Part shown: positions 60,301 to 64,000 of the stretch, in pieces
How the letters are laid out: the number at the start of each line of letters is the position of its first letter
Position numbering within the stretch: position 1 is the first letter of the stretch
Assembly: GCF_000165425.1 (NCBI RefSeq)
Contig: NW_001799622.1
Span: 186,001-250,000 of the forward strand
Source of the DNA: Paramecium tetraurelia
Taxonomy: Eukaryota; Ciliophora; Oligohymenophorea; Peniculida; Parameciidae
Reading direction: 5' to 3'
Length of the DNA: 64,000 bases
Translations under genes and position numbers: made by a program
The notes under the pieces: model-generated
Seen by the model: the letters and a program-made list of their open reading frames with translations, nothing else
The model's database searches: none
What the model was told of the DNA's origin: nothing

Positions 60301-62661
60301 ACTTACATGCCATTTCAAATACTTTTTGCATGGTATGAGATACTTTTCATTATTTAAGGCTAAAACCTTTCTCTTCTTGTATAAGGATTTGCTTTTACCA
60401 GTTTAAACAAATTGATCAACGCCAATTTAATGATTTCTAATGATAGTTACTGGCAGTAATTGGCTTATGTTATTAAATTGTTAAAATCCAAAAATGTCAT
60501 AAGTGGATTCACTTACATTAACTATTTGTCCAGATTGAGTAGTGTGGAAGATTGCTGATGTGTAATTGAAAGGTTTGAAATAGGATAATTAATCAATTTA
60601 ATTTTAATTGTCTGAACCTGAATCTTCATCAACTGGTTGTTGTATCATATTTTAAGAATCACAATATTCCAACATGGACTATTTGATTTTTTTATTGAGA
60701 ACATACAAATGATACCAATTATTAACAAATTACCATTTAGGTCTTCTTGTTAGATAGTTCTTGACAATTTATTTATCTCTGTTTATTATCTTGTACTTGC
60801 TTATTTGACTCCACAGTTCATCTGATTTTTAGATGGTCATAATAATTTACTCATTCAAATTCCATAGATCCTACTCATAAATTACTTTTTATTTGACCTG
60901 TCTCCAAAATTTGATGCTAAATTCAAGAAAGTTAAGGATATTCTATTCTATGGACTTCATAATTTATTCCATCTTGACGACATATTCAAAATCTGAATCA
61001 TTTTTATAGCTTAAACTATTGTTATCAATAATTTCATTTTTAAATTAAAGTTCTATTTTACTTAAGTCATAGTCTTATAATAGGTTCAATTTGTAAGTGC
61101 GAGTTAATTTCAGTTGTATTTGAGATTATATTTGATTATTCATTTGATAATATAGAAATACGGCATAATTCATTCTGATTTTGACGTCTTGAGGATGATA
61201 AAATAGATAAATTTCATACCAAGTTTTAATTAGATATTTCAAATATAGAGTTTTCTGTCTCAACATTGAAAACTAAATATTTTTGATGTCCTTATGTTTC
61301 TTTGGATCATAGAGACTTCTCATCATACAAAAACATCTTTCCTTTTTTTCTTAAGGACATGGATTTGAGAAGTGTTGAAATATAATACCCAAATAGAATG
61401 AATCAGCTTAGCCAAATTCATGATTAAGGTGGATCTAATTTGCAATTTACTTCAAATTAAAGATTTTTTGAATCAAATGATCTCCATCCAAAGCAGGTTA
61501 ACAAATATGTTGTATTTACTGGTTGAAATAAAATTAGTTGAAAATCCATATGATTAAGCCAACACTCACAATACTAATTGTAATTGAATTGTCGCTTTTT
61601 GTAATGTTGAAGTGAATGGAAATTGAATTTATTGCTAGACCTATGGATATGCCAAATAGGGAGAATGTAAATAATTTAAACACTTGTCTCACATTTCGAT
61701 TTGCGATAAACAACTTGAAATCACTTATCTTGAACAGAAAACAAGCTATGCAGGTTGATAGAAAAAGATAAATTAAAATTGTAACCTATTTTACTTTCAA
61801 TACTTACATGCAATTCTTAACTCATGCCTGGGAATGCCAACTAGATGTTCAACAAAATTCTGAAGAGTTCCAAATATAACAATATAGACCTAGATCCACT
61901 AGATAAGGTATCTTTCTTGATGGAATGATGATTGATAAAAAATAGGATCATTACATTTTGAGATATGAATCTCAGGAACACAAAGCAACTTGAAAGGATT
62001 TATTGAATTTGAGTGCCTATCGCAATATTTAGACAATTATTATTAGTTGAACAGTAGACTATGTTTAAATAAACGAGCTAAGAGGGTTAACATGTGATCC
62101 ATTAATCTATCAATAAAAGTTAGGTTAATATCTAAATTATGAATAATTAAAACTTTAGCACTTGACTAATCTATCAAATTCTTCTTGTTTTGATATTTCA
62201 CCTAGTAGTAGCATATTCCATAAAGTGTGTATGTCACAATGCACTGAGTTGATAACCACCAAAACAATATTTATATTATTATTTGATTTTCTAAAATCAC
62301 GCTATTGATATCTAAGTATTTGATTAGACTGATGATCTGAGAAGATTAGGAAAATTATAAATCAGGGTAATGATAAGTAATGATTACATAATATCTAGCA
62401 TTCTACACATTAATCTTACTTTGAAAAAATCCCGCTTATTAACTGACAGAAAGTAATTGTAATCAGCACCACTGAATAAAAATAAGAAGGACGCTTTAGT
62501 TTCCCGATATTAAAATTTACCAACAAGTGCTCCATCATTATAATTTAAATAAATGAATGGATTATCAAATGAATCAATTAATTTAAAGTAATATATTCAT
62601 AATTACCCAGCCCTTTAATAAGTAAATAAAAAATTAAGCCCATTAATTGACTCTCTGCCAT
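57311..62661 (-). CDS. Very large multi-pass membrane protein with PAS domain (TmcB-like)
   Basis: Over 1,650 residues. The N-terminal third has many membrane helices (for example SISIVSVGLIIWIFNQFYF and FSLFGISIGLAINSISIHF). A PAS-like domain lies near 60580-60330: AIFHTTQSGQIVNVSESTYD, IFGFQQFNNISQLLPVTIIR. Further regions are hydrophilic and followed by pairs of membrane helices near the end (FKILNRIFIVFLIIFNLIVL; VVMIVRYLFFMSLISFLSYF). This order resembles the large PAS/TM proteins annotated as TmcB-like in ciliates and slime moulds; function unknown, perhaps sensory. Many introns of 22-30 nt (for example GTATACGATTATATTATCAAAG near 58880) keep frame. I found no point that would require splitting it. 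The exact exon set was not completed. Confidence 0.6.
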
Positions 62662-63024
62662 TTTCTCTTTAGATTTCTATAAACCATCGGAGGCAACTCA
62701 AGTCTAGATCAGTTATATTAACTATTATGACAAACTCCCATTGTTATTTTACTTAATATTGTTTTATTATAATTTTAAGAATAGTATAAATCTTCTTTTT
62801 TCTTTAAAATTATCATTTATGAATTTTATAATTTGAGGTTCATTATAAAAATAAACATTACATAAGAAACCTAAATTTAAAGTTAATATAAATTCTATAC
62901 ACAATTATAAAGATTAATTAATAAAAAATTTCAATATACAATAACTAATCAAGTTGGAAATCAATATGTGAGTAATTATTCCAGTAACTAATGTTCCATA
63001 TATTAATAATAAAATAAATAGAAA
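62662..63024. other. Intergenic between divergent genes
   Basis: About 360 AT-rich bases, promoter region of the large PAS protein gene and the small gene to its right. Nothing else seen. Confidence 0.5.
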
Positions 63025-63300
63025 ATGAAATCATAATTGGCTTTGATCGTTATTTGTTACATAACTATTCTTTATTTAATTAATTATGATAAGTATCCTA
63101 CATAATGGGATCTATAGAACAATTCAATTTTCATATAAATTTAAAGAGCCATTTAATTATTTTCTTAATTAATATCAGTATCCTACATAAAAGATTAAGA
63201 ATTTTTAGATAATAATCACATCGTGTCTCTTAAAGAAATAATAATAGATAGGACCAATTATAAATTAAATGATCATCAAATTATTATTCTTGCTTTTTGA
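63025..63300 (+). CDS. Small secreted or membrane-anchored hypothetical protein
   Basis: Starts with a hydrophobic signal or anchor (MKSQLALIVICYITILYLIN). Read through, the frame has 91 codons and ends at the TGA 63298. Two candidate introns of 25 nt (63093-63117) and 22 nt (63178-63199), both starting GTATCCTACATAA, could be spliced instead. That gives the more protein-like DKTIQFSYKFKEPFNYFLNQ followed by a short basic tail ending at an earlier TGA. I cannot decide between the models. Family unknown. Confidence 0.45.
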
Positions 63301-63521
63301 ATAAAAAACAAAAGTTGTTATAGATTGTTTTTGCAATCTAATTGAGAGAAACAATGGTTTTTTATTGTTTTTTTAAAGGTACATTTCATTTTCTAATTTT
63401 GGGGAGGGTTGAATGTTTTCATGTTATTTGTGATATTCTAAGGGCAGTAGTCACGAGGACGAGTTAATGTAGCTATTTATTGGGTTTTGGATATAATTGT
63501 CAGTTTTTAATTGATTAATAA

Positions 63522-64000
63522 ATGAGCGAAACAAAATCAAAGGAGAGTTAATAACAATAGAATTTGATAATTATAGGAGGACAATATGCTTTGAAAAGTT
63601 GCATCTATCGGGGAGGGACTCATAATTTGTATTTGGGTAAGAATATGTGATATATGTTGACAGCGGTGAACAAATAGAATCCAGGGATTTACTTCGTCGT
63701 GCGATTAGTAATGTAATTAAGAGTTTAAATTTATTGTTAGTTCATTAAGCTGATAGGCTAACACAAACATAGATAGCATCTAAGAGGAGGAGAAACTGCT
63801 GAAGAAATTGAATGTTGGTATAAAAAGTAAGTTATGAATTTAAGTGACATTCATGCCAAACGTATTGGCTTCTGGGGATGTGCGTCTTCACAATATAAAC
63901 TACTATTATTAAGTATTTGACAAATATGGACCAAGTTTGAAATTGTGCTTCTAATTTGCAAATAAGAACCTTACTTTGGGGACAATCTGTATGATAGGAA
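63522..64000 (+). CDS. Partial gene, unknown (5' end only)
   Basis: Starts MSETKSKESQQQQNLIIIGG and continues QYALKSCIYRGGTHNLYL; after a likely 27-nt intron, AVNKQNPGIYFVVRL. After a second intron of about 33 nt it reads LIGQHKHRQHLRGGETAEEI, ECWYKKQVMNLSDIHAKRIG and FWGCASSQYK. The window ends before the gene does. The text is protein-like and the introns are of normal kind, but I do not recognise the family. Confidence 0.45.

Overview
The window looks like macronuclear DNA of a ciliate, almost certainly Paramecium. Only TGA ends genes, while TAA and TAG sit in frame at glutamine positions: the invariant Gln of the P-loop YGQTGSGKT is TAG in one kinesin here and TAA in the other. Introns are about 20-35 nt, start GTA/GT and end TAG/AAG, and often carry the only in-frame TGA. 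Bases are very AT-rich, genes lie on both strands tens of bases apart, and no operons are expected. There is a 96-N gap at 4626-4721. Functions below come from reading motifs by eye; intron borders were chosen because they restore frame and conserved motifs.

Layout. 1-12 kb: end of a coiled-coil gene, an RBM5/RBM10-like splicing factor (-), a secreted H-type-lectin-like protein with a TAA-encoded poly-Gln tract (+), and a giant kinesin-12-like motor (-). 12-19 kb: a RhoGEF and a FERM protein that overlap by ATGA, a membrane RING-H2 ligase, and a selenoprotein W gene (-) whose CxxU is encoded by TGA, with a strong SECIS hairpin behind the stop. 19-28 kb: coiled-coil protein, B-box protein, SLC33-type acetyl-CoA transporter, BOLA3, tandem PX protein, kinesin-1-like motor, sphingolipid delta-4 desaturase. 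28-39 kb: Lys/Glu-rich coiled-coil protein, a small membrane protein, serine carboxypeptidase, CWC21/SRRM2-type splicing factor, Tubby protein, RanBP2 zinc finger protein, and a MYND-zinc-finger/Aurora-type kinase fusion. 39-48 kb: an mRNA-export-adaptor-like FoP protein, a monoglyceride-lipase-like protein without its nucleophile, a DYRK kinase, a basic protein, a decayed gene and a cyclic-nucleotide-gated K+ channel. 48-64 kb: an eL43 ribosomal-protein paralogue that has lost zinc ligands, a single gene fusing HMG-CoA synthase to class II HMG-CoA reductase, a second CNG-type K+ channel, a GCFC-like protein, a very large PAS/multi-TM protein (-) and two short or partial genes.

The strongest observations are (i) the HMG-CoA synthase-reductase fusion, which would perform two consecutive mevalonate-pathway steps in one polypeptide and contains a single extra base; (ii) the selenoprotein W gene plus SECIS in a code where TGA is the sole stop; (iii) the zinc-ligand-free eL43 paralogue; (iv) the MYND-Aurora kinase architecture; and (v) CCHC zinc knuckles behind the ligand domain of two K+ channels. 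No tRNA, rRNA, CRISPR array or transposon was recognised.
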